From Streptomyces luomodiensis (GTDB taxonomy: Bacteria; Actinomycetota; Actinomycetes; Streptomycetales; Streptomycetaceae), in NCBI RefSeq assembly GCF_031679605.1, contig NZ_CP117522.1:7254001-7318000 (forward strand): 64,000 nt of DNA, given 5' to 3'. The position numbers were made by a program, and so were the translations under genes. Positions 11,130 to 19,973 of the stretch are shown piece after piece (the first letter of the stretch is position 1; each line of letters starts with the position of its first letter). The notes under the pieces were generated by a model. It searched no databases. It worked only from the letters and a program-made list of their open reading frames with translations, and had not been told where the DNA came from.

Positions 11130-11181
11130 ACCGTACAACACGCGGTGTGCGGCCGCCCGTACAACACGCGGCGCGTGGCCG
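11130..11181. repeat. 26-bp direct repeat, two copies
   Basis: Two adjacent copies beginning CGTACAACACGCGG (11130-11155 and 11156-11181), differing only in the last dozen bases, in the 292-bp gap between the PIG-L and second GH92 genes. The complement contains CGCGTGTTGT, also present at 3898-3907 at the end of the array after acnA, suggesting a dispersed element. Confidence 0.6.
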
Positions 11182-11189
11182 CACCGCAC

Positions 11190-11225
11190 GGCGGGCCGTG
11201 GCCGTCGGAAGCGGCGGCCACGGCC
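11190..11225 (-). terminator. Hairpin terminator of the second GH92 gene
   Basis: Perfect 13-bp stem (11190-11202 with 11213-11225) around a 10-nt loop, starting 22 bp beyond the stop codon of the minus-strand GH92 gene. Confidence 0.75.
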
Positions 11226-11247
11226 CGCGTTTGTCGACGCGAATCGG

Positions 11248-14200
11248 TCAGCTCAGCAGCTCCACCTCCGCCAGCGTCGCCTTGCCGTTCGCCACCAACC
11301 GGTAGTGCTCATACGTCCCGGGCGTGCGCACCGAGAAGACACGGGTCTGTTTGTCCCATGTGAAGGACTCATCCGACCTCCGGTCCAGGTCCTTCCAGTC
11401 CTTGCCGTCCCGCGAGCCCTGGAGCACCCACCCGGTCGGCGCCTTGCCGCGGTCCGACGAGGTCAGGGTGTACTGGACCGCGCGGCCCGCCTCCGTGACC
11501 GGCAGGTCCACGGACTCGAACGTCGCCTCCGTGCCCGAGGTGTTGTCCAGCAGCGCCGTGCCGCCGCTGGGCACCGTCAGGTCGTGGCGCGGTGTCGGCA
11601 CCTTGTCGTCCTGGGTGATGGAGGACGGTGCCGCGTTCTTCCCCGTGCCCCACTTCGACGGCTTGGCGCCCATCGTGAACTCCAGCGTGCCGCCCCGGGC
11701 GAGGATCTCGTGCGGCAGGGCGGTGGAGTTCCATGCCGTGCCGTTCACCTTCAGGCCCTGGACGTAGATGTTCGTCCGGCTGTTGCGCGGGGCCTTGATG
11801 ACGAGGTCGCGGCCGTTCTCCAGGTGCACCGTGGCCTTGGTGAACTGCGGCGAGCCGACCGCGTACTCCGAACCGCCCATCACCAGCGGATAGAAGCCGA
11901 GCGAGCTGAAGATGTACCAGGCGGACTGCTCGCCGTTGTCCTCGTCGCCGTGGTAGCCCTGGCCGATCTCGCTGCCGGTGTAGAGGCGGGAGAGCACCTC
12001 GCGCACCTTTTCCTGGGTCTTCCACGGCTGGCCGGCCGCGTCGTACATGTACGTCACATGGTGGGCGACCTGGTTGCTGTGGCCGTACATGCCCATGCGG
12101 ACGTCCCGCGCCTCGGTCATCTCGTGGATGACGCCGCCGTAGGAGCCGACGAACTCGGGGGAGGCGGTCTCCGGTGTGGAGAAGTAGGTGTCCAGCTTCT
12201 TGGCCAGGCCCGCCCGGCCGCCGTAGAGGTTGGCCAGGCCCCGGCTGTCCTGGGGCGCGGTGAAGGCGTAGCCCCAGCCGTTGGTCTCGGTGTAGTCGTT
12301 GCCCCAGATCCGGGGGTCGTACTTATCGGAGTCGACGCGCCACTTCCCCGCCGCGTCCTTGCCCTGGAAGAAGCCCGCCTTGTCGTCGAAGAGCGAGACA
12401 TACCCCTGCGCGCGGTGCAGGAAGTATTCGGACTCCTCCTTGTAGCGGGCCTTCTTCGTCTTCGCGTAGAGCGCCTCGCCCATCTTCGCGAGGCCGAAGT
12501 CGTTGAGATAGCCCTCCAGCGCCCAGGACAGGCCCTCGTGGGTCTCGGTGCTCGTGTAGCCCAGGAAGGGCGAGGTGGACATGCCCTTACGGCCGACGCC
12601 CGACGAGGGCGGAGCGGCGGTGGCGTTCTTCAGGGCCGCCTCGTACGCGGCCTCGGCGTCGAACTTCACGCCCTTCAGATACGCGTCGGCGAAGGCCACG
12701 TCCGAGCTGGTGCCGGTCATCAGATCGGCGTAGCCCGGTGAGGACCAGCGGGAGATCCAGCCGCCGTCCTTGTACTGCTGGACGAAGCCGTCGACCATCG
12801 TGCCCGCCCGCTTCGGGGTCAGCAGGGAGTAGGCCGGCCAGGTGGTGCGGTAGGTGTCCCAGAAGCCGTTGTTGACGTACACCTTGCCGTCGACGATCTT
12901 CGCGCCGGTGTGGGTCGGGGTGTTCTCCCCGGTGGCCGGGGAGAAGGCGCTGGCGTACTGGTACCGCGGCTTCGCCGTCGTCCCGGTGTTCTCGTAGGCG
13001 GAGTTGGGATACAGGTACAGCCGGTAGAGGCTGGAGTAGAGCGTGGTGAGCTGGTCGTGGTCCGCGCCCTCGACCTCGATACGGCCCATGATGTCGTCCC
13101 AGGCGCTCTGCGCGGCCCGCTTGACCCGCTCGAACGACCTTGACGCGGGCAACTCCCGGTCGAGGTTGGCCTTCGCCTGGTCGACGCCGATGAGGGAGGT
13201 GGCCAGCCGCAGGGTGACCTTACGGTCCTTGCCCGGCTTGAAGCGGAAGTAGCCGGTGACGTCCTTGCCGCCGCCGCCCTCCAGCTTGCCGCTCGCGCTC
13301 ACCGGGGCGTCGAAGACCCCGTAGACGAACATCCGGGTGGCGCCGGTGGACAGTCCGCTCTTGACGTCGGAGTAGCCGGATATGACGCCGTGCTCGGCGT
13401 CGAGGGTCAGCCCGCCGTTGTTGTTGACGTTGTCGAAGAGAACGCTCGCGTCCTGGCCCGGATAGGTGAACCGCATGGCCGCGGCGTGATCGGTGGGCGC
13501 GATCTCCGCCTTGAGGCCGTTCTCGAAGGTCACCCCGTAGTAGTAGGGGCGGGCGGTCTCCTTCTCATGGCGGAAGGGCAGGGCGCGGGCGGTCCGGGAG
13601 GCGTCCGGGACATCGGCCGCGGCGGACGGCATCACCTGGAAGGTCTGCCGGTCGCCCATCCAGGGGCTGGGCTCATGGCTCGCGCTGAACGCCTGGATGG
13701 TGGGGAGGTTGTCGGCGTTGTTGGCGCGGGCGTACTGGTAGAGCCAGTCGGTGGAGCCCGCGTTGGTCACCGGAGTCCAGAAGTTGAAGCCGTTGGGGAC
13801 CGCGGTGGCCGGGAAGTTGTTGCCGCGCGAGAAGCTGCCGCTGGAGTTGGTGCCGCGGGTGGTCACGGCGTAGTCGGACAGGTGCCCCAGCGGCTTCTCG
13901 GGGGCCTTGGGGGCGATCGAGACGTCGTCCACCCAGCCGCGGAACTGCGCGGCGCCCTTGGGGGAGTCGTAGGCCACGAGTATCCGGTCCACCGTCTTGC
14001 CGGCGGCGACCGACCCGATCCGCGACTCCACGTGGTTCCACTGGTTGACGTAGAGCGTCTTGGCGGCGGCCTGGCCCTGCGGGCTCATCCGGGCGCCGTG
14101 CTGGTCGACCGCGCCGGGCAGCTCGCTGAGGTAGGTGCCGTCGGTGAAGGCGAGATCGACGGAGACGTGGGTGGCCGGGTAGTTGAGGTCCGTCTCGGGC

Positions 14201-15105
14201 ATCGACGGGAAGATCTGGTAGGACAGCGAGGTGTCCCGGGTGACGGCCGTGTCGACGTCGAAGACCTTGTTGTACGAGTACGCCCGGCCGTCCGGCTTGT
14301 GGGTGCCCGCGTAACGCAGGGCGTGGGTGCCGGTGAAGCCCGCGTTGGGTTTGGCGGTGGGGGAGCCGGTCGGGCCGCGGTCGATCTGGGTGCGCATGTC
14401 GGAGGGGGCGGGCGTACTGGTGTCGCCGTTCGCGAACTGCACCTCGGCGAGCTGGATGAGGTCGTCCCCGGCGTTGCGGCTGATCTCCAGCCGGAAGTGC
14501 TGGTACGCCGTGCCGTTGTCGAAGGTGAACTCCCGCGTCTGCTGGCGCGAGGAGAAGGTCTCGTCCTTACGGGTGTCCAGCGTCGTCCAGTCGGAGCCGT
14601 TGGCGGAGCCCTTGAGGGTCCAGTCCTTCGGGTCCCGGCCGGGGGCGTCGTTGGCGGAGGTGAGGGCGTAGCGGACGGCCTCGACCGGCTCGCTCAGGTC
14701 GAACTCGAGCCAGGCGGTGGTGTCGACGGCCAGCCACTTGGTGGTGACCTCGCCGTCGACCAGGTTCTCCTTGGTCTCCCCGCCCGCGGTGTTCTCCCCG
14801 CTCGCCCGGACCTCGGTGACCTTGTCCGTGACGTTGCCGGGTATCCCGGCGGAGTAGCTTCCGTCCACCCCCGACGCCTTCTTCTCGCCGTCGGGGCCGG
14901 TCTCGACGGTGTTGCGCCAGTCGGGCTGGGGGTCGTCCGATTCGAAGGACGAGGCGAACGTGCGGTCGGCGTGGTGCGCGGAGGCCGGGTCGGCGGGGGC
15001 GGCGACCGCGCCGCCCTGGGCGGTCATCGCCAGTACGACGGCCGCCACCAGGGCGGCCGGCCGTCCGATCCCACGCCATCGTCTTAGTGGTTGTCTCTGT
15101 CGCAT
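11248..15105 (-). CDS. Secreted GH92-family alpha-mannosidase flanked by F5/8 type C (discoidin) domains
   Basis: Second predicted extracellular GH92 exo-alpha-mannosidase, 1285 residues, of a different subtype from the first. It has a signal peptide (basic MRQRQPLRRWRG, hydrophobic core, cleavage near AVA-AP, residue about 36). Next is a discoidin-like carbohydrate-binding domain (about 60-240: ENLVDGEVTTKWLAVD, AWLEFDLSEPVEAVRY). The GH92 N-lobe follows (FSRGNNFPATAVPNGFNFW), then the catalytic domain with GDEDNGEQSAWYIFSSLGFY near residue 1055. A second discoidin-like domain closes the protein (about 1170-1285: FESVDLPVTEAGRAVQYTLT). Duplicated binding domains suggest attachment to insoluble glycans. 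The LacI-type palindrome 30 bp upstream of the start matches the one before the other GH92 gene, so the two are probably co-regulated. Confidence 0.93.
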   Translation of the reverse strand: MRQRQPLRRWRGIGRPAALVAAVVLAMTAQGGAVAAPADPASAHHADRTFASSFESDDPQPDWRNTVETGPDGEKKASGVDGSYSAGIPGNVTDKVTEVRASGENTAGGETKENLVDGEVTTKWLAVDTTAWLEFDLSEPVEAVRYALTSANDAPGRDPKDWTLKGSANGSDWTTLDTRKDETFSSRQQTREFTFDNGTAYQHFRLEISRNAGDDLIQLAEVQFANGDTSTPAPSDMRTQIDRGPTGSPTAKPNAGFTGTHALRYAGTHKPDGRAYSYNKVFDVDTAVTRDTSLSYQIFPSMPETDLNYPATHVSVDLAFTDGTYLSELPGAVDQHGARMSPQGQAAAKTLYVNQWNHVESRIGSVAAGKTVDRILVAYDSPKGAAQFRGWVDDVSIAPKAPEKPLGHLSDYAVTTRGTNSSGSFSRGNNFPATAVPNGFNFWTPVTNAGSTDWLYQYARANNADNLPTIQAFSASHEPSPWMGDRQTFQVMPSAAADVPDASRTARALPFRHEKETARPYYYGVTFENGLKAEIAPTDHAAAMRFTYPGQDASVLFDNVNNNGGLTLDAEHGVISGYSDVKSGLSTGATRMFVYGVFDAPVSASGKLEGGGGKDVTGYFRFKPGKDRKVTLRLATSLIGVDQAKANLDRELPASRSFERVKRAAQSAWDDIMGRIEVEGADHDQLTTLYSSLYRLYLYPNSAYENTGTTAKPRYQYASAFSPATGENTPTHTGAKIVDGKVYVNNGFWDTYRTTWPAYSLLTPKRAGTMVDGFVQQYKDGGWISRWSSPGYADLMTGTSSDVAFADAYLKGVKFDAEAAYEAALKNATAAPPSSGVGRKGMSTSPFLGYTSTETHEGLSWALEGYLNDFGLAKMGEALYAKTKKARYKEESEYFLHRAQGYVSLFDDKAGFFQGKDAAGKWRVDSDKYDPRIWGNDYTETNGWGYAFTAPQDSRGLANLYGGRAGLAKKLDTYFSTPETASPEFVGSYGGVIHEMTEARDVRMGMYGHSNQVAHHVTYMYDAAGQPWKTQEKVREVLSRLYTGSEIGQGYHGDEDNGEQSAWYIFSSLGFYPLVMGGSEYAVGSPQFTKATVHLENGRDLVIKAPRNSRTNIYVQGLKVNGTAWNSTALPHEILARGGTLEFTMGAKPSKWGTGKNAAPSSITQDDKVPTPRHDLTVPSGGTALLDNTSGTEATFESVDLPVTEAGRAVQYTLTSSDRGKAPTGWVLQGSRDGKDWKDLDRRSDESFTWDKQTRVFSVRTPGTYEHYRLVANGKATLAEVELLS

Positions 15106-15134
15106 ACTCAGCTACTCAGCCTCTCAACGAGTCT

Positions 15135-15146
15135 GACAACGTTGTC
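15135..15146. promoter_or_regulatory. LacI-type operator palindrome GACAACGTTGTC
   Basis: Identical 12-bp palindrome to that at 5729-5740, here 30 bp before the start of the second GH92 gene, a position suited to a repressor. No LacI-family gene lies in the window. Confidence 0.7.
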
Positions 15147-15240
15147 CACTGGGTCGGGCAGTGATAAGTAGGGAGGCAGGGGGAGGGTGGTGTCAAGGAT
15201 GCGGACAGCCGTCGACGCGGGTCAGCCCGGCGGAAGCACG

Positions 15241-15278
15241 ACGAGGGCCGTACCGCATGAAGGCGGTACGGCCCTCGT
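15241..15278 (-). terminator. Hairpin terminator of the lipoprotein gene
   Basis: Perfect 16-bp stem (15241-15256 with 15263-15278) with an ATGAAG loop, 22 bp beyond the stop of the minus-strand lipoprotein gene. Confidence 0.8.
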
Positions 15279-15299
15279 CCGGGGCGATATCGCGGACCG

Positions 15300-15833
15300 T
15301 CAGCCCGTCTCGTCGGACTTCGTGGCGAGCGACAGCCGGCACTTCTTCGCGGTGTGGGAGCTGTCCGCCTGGAGCCCGATGACCTTGATGGTCTTGTCGG
15401 CGCCGCCTGCCACGGACGCGTCCGACTTCGTTCCGGTGGTCACGACCTCGTCGGAGCTGTCGACGAAGCCGACCAGCAGTGAGTAGTAGGCCGTGTCGGA
15501 GCTGGAGTTGCTGATCTCCACGTTGGCGTAGGGCTTGCCGTCCGACCCCCATCCGCACGTGCCCATCTTGGCGTCCGAGGTGACCAGGCCGGAGCCGCCG
15601 GTGGGATCGTCCGACGGCTCGTCATACGGGTCGTCGTAGGGGTCGTCGGTGGGATCGTCGGTCGGCTCCTGGGTGGGCTCCACCGGCAGTTGGGCCATGC
15701 CCTTGCCTATCGCCGCGCCGCCCTTGCTGTCCCCGGCGGACGAGCCCCCTTTGTCGGAGCCGCACCCCGCGGTGAGGGCGAGTGTCGCGGCCACGGCCAT
15801 GCCGGTGGCGAAGGTGAGCTGCTTCCGGGACAC
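15300..15833 (-). CDS. Putative lipoprotein with acidic Pro-Thr-Asp repeat region
   Basis: Small exported protein of unknown function, 177 residues. It starts at the GTG at 15833 (VSRKQLTFATGMAVAATL) and has a type II signal peptide whose lipobox LTAGC places the lipid-modified Cys at residue 24. Residues about 40-75 are a low-complexity acidic linker (repeated TDDP/YDDP units). The C-terminal 100 residues form a small domain with two cysteines (TCGWGSDGKPYANVEISN ... KKCRLSLATKS), probably disulphide-bonded and Ig-like in pattern. Longer in-frame starts would add a leader incompatible with the signal peptide. It diverges from ngcE across 339 bp. The function is not recognisable. Confidence 0.8.
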   Translation of the reverse strand: MSRKQLTFATGMAVAATLALTAGCGSDKGGSSAGDSKGGAAIGKGMAQLPVEPTQEPTDDPTDDPYDDPYDEPSDDPTGGSGLVTSDAKMGTCGWGSDGKPYANVEISNSSSDTAYYSLLVGFVDSSDEVVTTGTKSDASVAGGADKTIKVIGLQADSSHTAKKCRLSLATKSDETG

Positions 15834-15962
15834 GAAGACCGCCTTTCGAGGAGCGCACGGCGGCGTGCCGCACGGACTGTCTCCCCCACGGTATGTCGGA
15901 CAGGTCTCAACTCGGGAAAGACTGAAACCCGAAGACCTTTCGATCTTGCCCATATGCGGCCG

Positions 15963-15978
15963 AGTGGACTATACCTGT
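15963..15978 (+). promoter_or_regulatory. DasR-responsive element (dre)-like site before ngcE
   Basis: AGTGGACTATACCTGT matches the dre consensus A(C/G)TGGTCTAGACCA(C/G)T at about 11-12 of 16 positions, including the TGG..CTA.ACC core. DasR is the GlcNAc-responsive GntR regulator of Streptomyces. The site lies 195 bp before ngcE in the divergent gap with the lipoprotein gene. The rest of that gap shows no gene. Confidence 0.55.
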
Positions 15979-16172
15979 CGCCCCAGGGGGAAGGCCGCAC
16001 CGCGGCCCATATCGGAGGGCCTCGGCGGGCCTCCGCACTCCCCGGCGCACACCCAGCAATACTCCGCTTGACGCTTCAACTGACCCGCGGTGTCGGGGCC
16101 CCCTCGCCGGAGGCGAGCATGTACGGGAGACCGTTACACCGCCTGAGTCCTGACGAAGGCGAGGACTTGAGC

Positions 16173-17609
16173 ATGGGATTCTCCTCAGAGGTGGGCCGTC
16201 GTGACCTGATCAAGCGCTCAGCGGCACTCGGATTGATCACCGTGCCGGCGATGAGCGCGCTGTCCGCCTGCGCCAGCGGCGGCGATGACGACTCCAAGAA
16301 GGTCGACAAGGGCAAGAAGAGCGCCAAGAACCCCCTGGCGGTGAACGAGAGCGCCGCGCTCGACGTGGTCATCTTCGACGGCGGCTTCGGGCAGCAGTAC
16401 GCCAAGGACGCCGAGGCGGAGTACGCCGCGGCCTTCCCGAAGACCAAGGGCAAGATCAAGCACGCCGCCACCCAGAAGATCCAGACCGTGCTCCAGCCGC
16501 GCTTCAACGGCGGCACCCCGCCCGACCTCGTCGACAACTCCGGCGCCGAGCAGATGGACATGGGCACCCTGGTCGGCAAGAACCAGCTGACCGACCTCAC
16601 CCCGCTGCTGGACGCCCCTTCCCTGGACGACCCGAACAAGACGGTGCGCGAGACCCTGCGCCCCGGTGTCGTGGAGATGGGCCAGTTCGACGGCAAGCCG
16701 GTGTGGATCCTCTACTACGCCTACACCGTCTACGGCGTCTGGTACTCCAAGACCAATCTCGCCAAGCTCGACGTGGAGTACCCCGAGACCTGGGACGACA
16801 TGCTCAAGGTCTGCGAGAAGGCCAAGAAGAAGGGGATCGCGGGCTGGACCTACCCCGGCAAGTTCCCGTACTACCTGCCGTTCAGCCTCTACCCCTTCAT
16901 CGCCAAGATCGGCGGCCGGGAGGTCCTGGACTCGATCGACAACCTGGAGCCGAACGCCTGGAAGCACCCGGCCGTCAAGGCCGCCTTCGAGGCCTACTAC
17001 GAGCTCTACAAGAAGGGGTACATCCTCAAGGGCACCCCCGGTCTCTCCCACATCGAGTCCCAGACCGCGTGGAACGAGGGCAAGGCGCTGTTCATCCCCA
17101 ACGGCTCCTGGGTGGAGAACGAGGCGAAGAAGACCACGCCGGACGACTTCCAGATGGCGGTGAGCGCGCCCTCCAGCCTCGACAAGAGCGACAAGCTGCC
17201 GTTCGGCACCCTCTGGGCCTCCGGCGGCGAGCCCTTCATCGTCCCGAAGTCGGCCAAGAACCCCGAGGGCGGCATGGAGCTGCTGCGGATCATGCTCGGT
17301 GAGAAGTCCACCAAGAACTTCATCAAGCAGGTCTCCTCGCTCTCCTCCCTCAACGGCGGCACCGACGGCCTCGACCTGCCGCCGGGCCTGGCGTCCGCGC
17401 AGGAGGCGCTGACCAAGGCGGGCAAGAACGTGGTCAACCCGCGGCTCCAGGACTGGTACGTGACGCTTCAGAAGCAGCAGATCGGCGTCGGCGCGCTCGG
17501 CGAGATGATGGCGGGCCGGATGACCCCCGCCGAGACCATCAAGAAGTGTCAGAAGTTCGCCGATGACACGGCGAAGGACGACGCGGTCAAGAAGTACAAG
17601 CACGTCTGA
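16173..17609 (+). CDS. ngcE: Sugar ABC transporter solute-binding lipoprotein, GlcNAc/diacetylchitobiose type
   Basis: Extracellular binding protein that captures N-acetylglucosamine or chitobiose for import by NgcF/NgcG. The product is 478 residues and fits the NgcE family in sequence style and operon. The N-terminus has a twin-arginine-like run GRRDLIKRSAALGL (residues 8-21) followed by a lipobox LSALSAC (lipidated Cys33), so it may be exported folded and anchored. The body is an extracellular solute-binding family 1 fold (DVVIFDGGFGQQYAKDAEAEY, KIQTVLQPRFNGGTPPDLV). The ATG at 16173 follows GAGGA at good spacing. It is the first gene of ngcEFG. The operon has no ATPase, as expected if the shared ATPase MsiK is used. 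A dre-like site upstream suggests DasR control. Confidence 0.88.
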   Translation: MGFSSEVGRRDLIKRSAALGLITVPAMSALSACASGGDDDSKKVDKGKKSAKNPLAVNESAALDVVIFDGGFGQQYAKDAEAEYAAAFPKTKGKIKHAATQKIQTVLQPRFNGGTPPDLVDNSGAEQMDMGTLVGKNQLTDLTPLLDAPSLDDPNKTVRETLRPGVVEMGQFDGKPVWILYYAYTVYGVWYSKTNLAKLDVEYPETWDDMLKVCEKAKKKGIAGWTYPGKFPYYLPFSLYPFIAKIGGREVLDSIDNLEPNAWKHPAVKAAFEAYYELYKKGYILKGTPGLSHIESQTAWNEGKALFIPNGSWVENEAKKTTPDDFQMAVSAPSSLDKSDKLPFGTLWASGGEPFIVPKSAKNPEGGMELLRIMLGEKSTKNFIKQVSSLSSLNGGTDGLDLPPGLASAQEALTKAGKNVVNPRLQDWYVTLQKQQIGVGALGEMMAGRMTPAETIKKCQKFADDTAKDDAVKKYKHV

Positions 17610-17687
17610 TGCAGCGCAAGCACACCTGATGAGGCTTCACGCGTCGCCGGCGGCACCATCCGTAGCGGAAGACCGAGGTCGGTAGAA

Positions 17688-18605
17688 ATGCAGCATGGGA
17701 AGTACCGGTTCATCGCGGGGTTCCTGGCCCTGCCGGTGATTCTTTACGCGGTCTTCGTGATCTCGCCATTCGTCCAGGCCATCTACTACTCGTTCACCGA
17801 CTGGACCGGTCTGAGCTCCGACTTCGAAATGGTCGGGTTCAAGAACTACGACTGGCTGCTGCACGACGACATCTTCTGGAAAGCGGTCGGACACAATGTC
17901 CTGCTGTTGCTGGTGGTGCCGCTGGTGACGCTCGGCCTCGGGCTCTTCTTCGCCTTCATGCTCAATGTGGGCGGCCGGGGCAGGAAGAACGCGGCCGTCT
18001 CCGGGGTGCGCGGGTCGAGCCTTTACAAGGTGATCTATTTCTTTCCGCAGGTGCTGTCGATCGCGATCGTCGCCCTGCTGTTCCAGTTCACCTACAACCC
18101 GCGCAACGGCGCGATCAACGCCTTCCTCGGCGGCATCGGCCTGGACGCGCTCCAGCAGCAGTGGCTGGCCGATCCGAAGCTCGCGCTGTGGTGCCTGATG
18201 GCGGTCATGGTCTGGAGCAACGTCGGCTTCTACGTCGTCCTCTTCTCCGCCGGGATGAGCTCCATCCCGAAGGACTTCTACGAGGCGGCGCTGCTGGACG
18301 GGGCCAACCGGGTCAAAACCTTCTTCAAGATCACTCTGCCGCTGCTGTGGGACACGGTCCAGACCGGCTGGATCTATATGGGCATCATCGCGCTCGACGC
18401 CTTCGCCGTGGTGCAGATCATGACCGTCGGGCCGGGCGGTCCCGCCGACTCCACCCAGGTCATGGGCTACTACGTCTACACCAAGACCTTCCACGACGGG
18501 CAGGCCGGACGGGCCACCACGATCGGCGTCGCGATGCTCATCGTCACCTTGGTCTTCGCGGTCATCGTGACCAGGCTCGGCCGGCGCGAACGGCTGGAGT
18601 ACTGA
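17688..18605 (+). CDS. ngcF: Sugar ABC transporter permease, NgcF type
   Basis: First membrane subunit of the GlcNAc/chitobiose importer. The product is 305 residues with six predicted transmembrane segments (for example FIAGFLALPVILYAVFVISP, LLLLVVPLVTLGLGLFFAFM, MLIVTLVFAVIVT). The cytoplasmic EAA loop that contacts the ATPase is seen as EAALLDGANRVKTFFKITLP. It lies 78 bp after ngcE and 61 bp before ngcG on the same strand. MalF-type carbohydrate permeases share this architecture; the substrate is inferred from the operon. Confidence 0.88.
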   Translation: MQHGKYRFIAGFLALPVILYAVFVISPFVQAIYYSFTDWTGLSSDFEMVGFKNYDWLLHDDIFWKAVGHNVLLLLVVPLVTLGLGLFFAFMLNVGGRGRKNAAVSGVRGSSLYKVIYFFPQVLSIAIVALLFQFTYNPRNGAINAFLGGIGLDALQQQWLADPKLALWCLMAVMVWSNVGFYVVLFSAGMSSIPKDFYEAALLDGANRVKTFFKITLPLLWDTVQTGWIYMGIIALDAFAVVQIMTVGPGGPADSTQVMGYYVYTKTFHDGQAGRATTIGVAMLIVTLVFAVIVTRLGRRERLEY

Positions 18606-18666
18606 TGCCGAGCACACCGACCGCACCCGGCCACCGCCGCCCGACCGCCGATCTGGGGGTACCACA

Positions 18667-19614
18667 GTGACCTCGCACGCGCAGCCCTCGGAGCTCCCGG
18701 GCGTCACCAAGGAGGACCAGGCGCCGCCCACCGGGCCGGTCCGCAAGCAGCCGCCGCCGGGCCCGGCCGCCGAGGGCCGGATCGGCAGCGAGGGCCGGGT
18801 CCTCAACGTCTTCTCGCACGGCATCCTGGTGATCTGGGGGCTGCTGGTCACGCTGCCGCTGCTGTGGGCGGTGATGAGCTCCCTCAAGACCGACAAGCAG
18901 ATCTTCACCTCGCCCTGGGGACTGCCCTCCGCCCTGCACTTCGACAACTGGTCCCGGGCCTGGAGCAAGTCGAACATCGGCGACTTCTTCCTCAACACGA
19001 TCCTGGTGGTGGGCTGCTCCCTCATCGGCACGATGCTGCTGGGCTCGATGGCGGCGTACATCCTGGCCCGGTTCGAATTCCCGGGAAAGCGGTTCATCTA
19101 TTTCATGTTCGTCGGCGGGATGAGCTTTCCGATCATCCTGGCGCTGGTGCCGTTGTTCTTCGTGATGAAGAACATGAGCCTGCTCAACACCTTCCATGGG
19201 CTCATTCTGGTCTATATCGCCTATTCGCTGCCGTTCACGGTCTTCTTCCTGACCTCGTTCTTCAAGACGCTGCCGTCCTCGGTGGCGGAGGCGGCCCTGA
19301 TCGACGGGGCCTCCCACACCCGTACGTTCTTCCAGGTCATGCTGCCGATGGCGAAGCCCGGACTGATCAGCGTGGGGATCTTCAACTTTCTCGGCCAGTG
19401 GAATCAGTACATGCTGCCCACGGTCCTCAACACCGACGAGGACAAGCGTGTGCTCACCCAGGGGCTGGTGCAGCTCGCGGCCAGTCAGCAGTACAAGGGC
19501 GACTGGTCCGCGCTGTTCGCCGGTCTGGTGCTGGCGATGCTGCCGGTCCTGGCCGTCTACATCCTCTTCCAGCGACAGGTCCAGGCGGGCCTGACCGCGG
19601 GGGCGCTCAAGTAG
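18667..19614 (+). CDS. ngcG: Sugar ABC transporter permease, NgcG type
   Basis: Second membrane subunit of the importer (MalG type), 315 residues. About 40 hydrophilic, Pro-rich N-terminal residues precede the first membrane helix (FSHGILVIWGLLVTLPLLWA). The EAA loop is EAALIDGASHTRTFFQVMLP. The GTG at 18667 is preceded by GGGGGT. It completes ngcEFG and is followed by a long-loop hairpin. Confidence 0.88.
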   Translation: MTSHAQPSELPGVTKEDQAPPTGPVRKQPPPGPAAEGRIGSEGRVLNVFSHGILVIWGLLVTLPLLWAVMSSLKTDKQIFTSPWGLPSALHFDNWSRAWSKSNIGDFFLNTILVVGCSLIGTMLLGSMAAYILARFEFPGKRFIYFMFVGGMSFPIILALVPLFFVMKNMSLLNTFHGLILVYIAYSLPFTVFFLTSFFKTLPSSVAEAALIDGASHTRTFFQVMLPMAKPGLISVGIFNFLGQWNQYMLPTVLNTDEDKRVLTQGLVQLAASQQYKGDWSALFAGLVLAMLPVLAVYILFQRQVQAGLTAGALK

Positions 19615-19652
19615 CGGGCGCGCCCACGTAGGGGCACCGGACATCTTCCCGT

Positions 19653-19702
19653 ACGGCCCCGTCCTTTCCGCGTGACCCGCGCGACGGAGAGGACGGGGCC
19701 GT
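19653..19702 (+). terminator. Hairpin terminator of ngcEFG
   Basis: 13-bp stem (19653-19665 with 19690-19702) enclosing a 24-nt loop, 38 bp after ngcG. The remaining part of the 359-bp gap to the ROK gene holds no recognisable gene. Confidence 0.6.
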
Positions 19703-19973
19703 TCGCGGCTGTGCGCTCCCCAGGGTGTTTCGCCTGGTCGGGCCGGTCGTACGCTGGCGTGGACACGGCCGCGTGGCGGGCGAAGGATATGCCTCGTGCC
19801 GGGCGGAGGACATCGGGAGGGGCGTGCGAGCCGTTCCGCGGCGGTCAGGGACTTGACGTGGGACAACCGTGGCGGCTCAGCTTAGAGTTCACATGTTGGA
19901 GACACAGCCGGGCCTCACTGCTGCGGTCCGGCCTGCGGAGCGGCCGTCGTGCCGCTCGCGAAGGCGGGAGTGG

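Noticed and set aside
15193..15300. Extension of the lipoprotein gene or a separate small gene downstream of it
   Set aside because: The region is occupied by a strong terminator hairpin, and the reading frames there are shadows of the lipoprotein gene.
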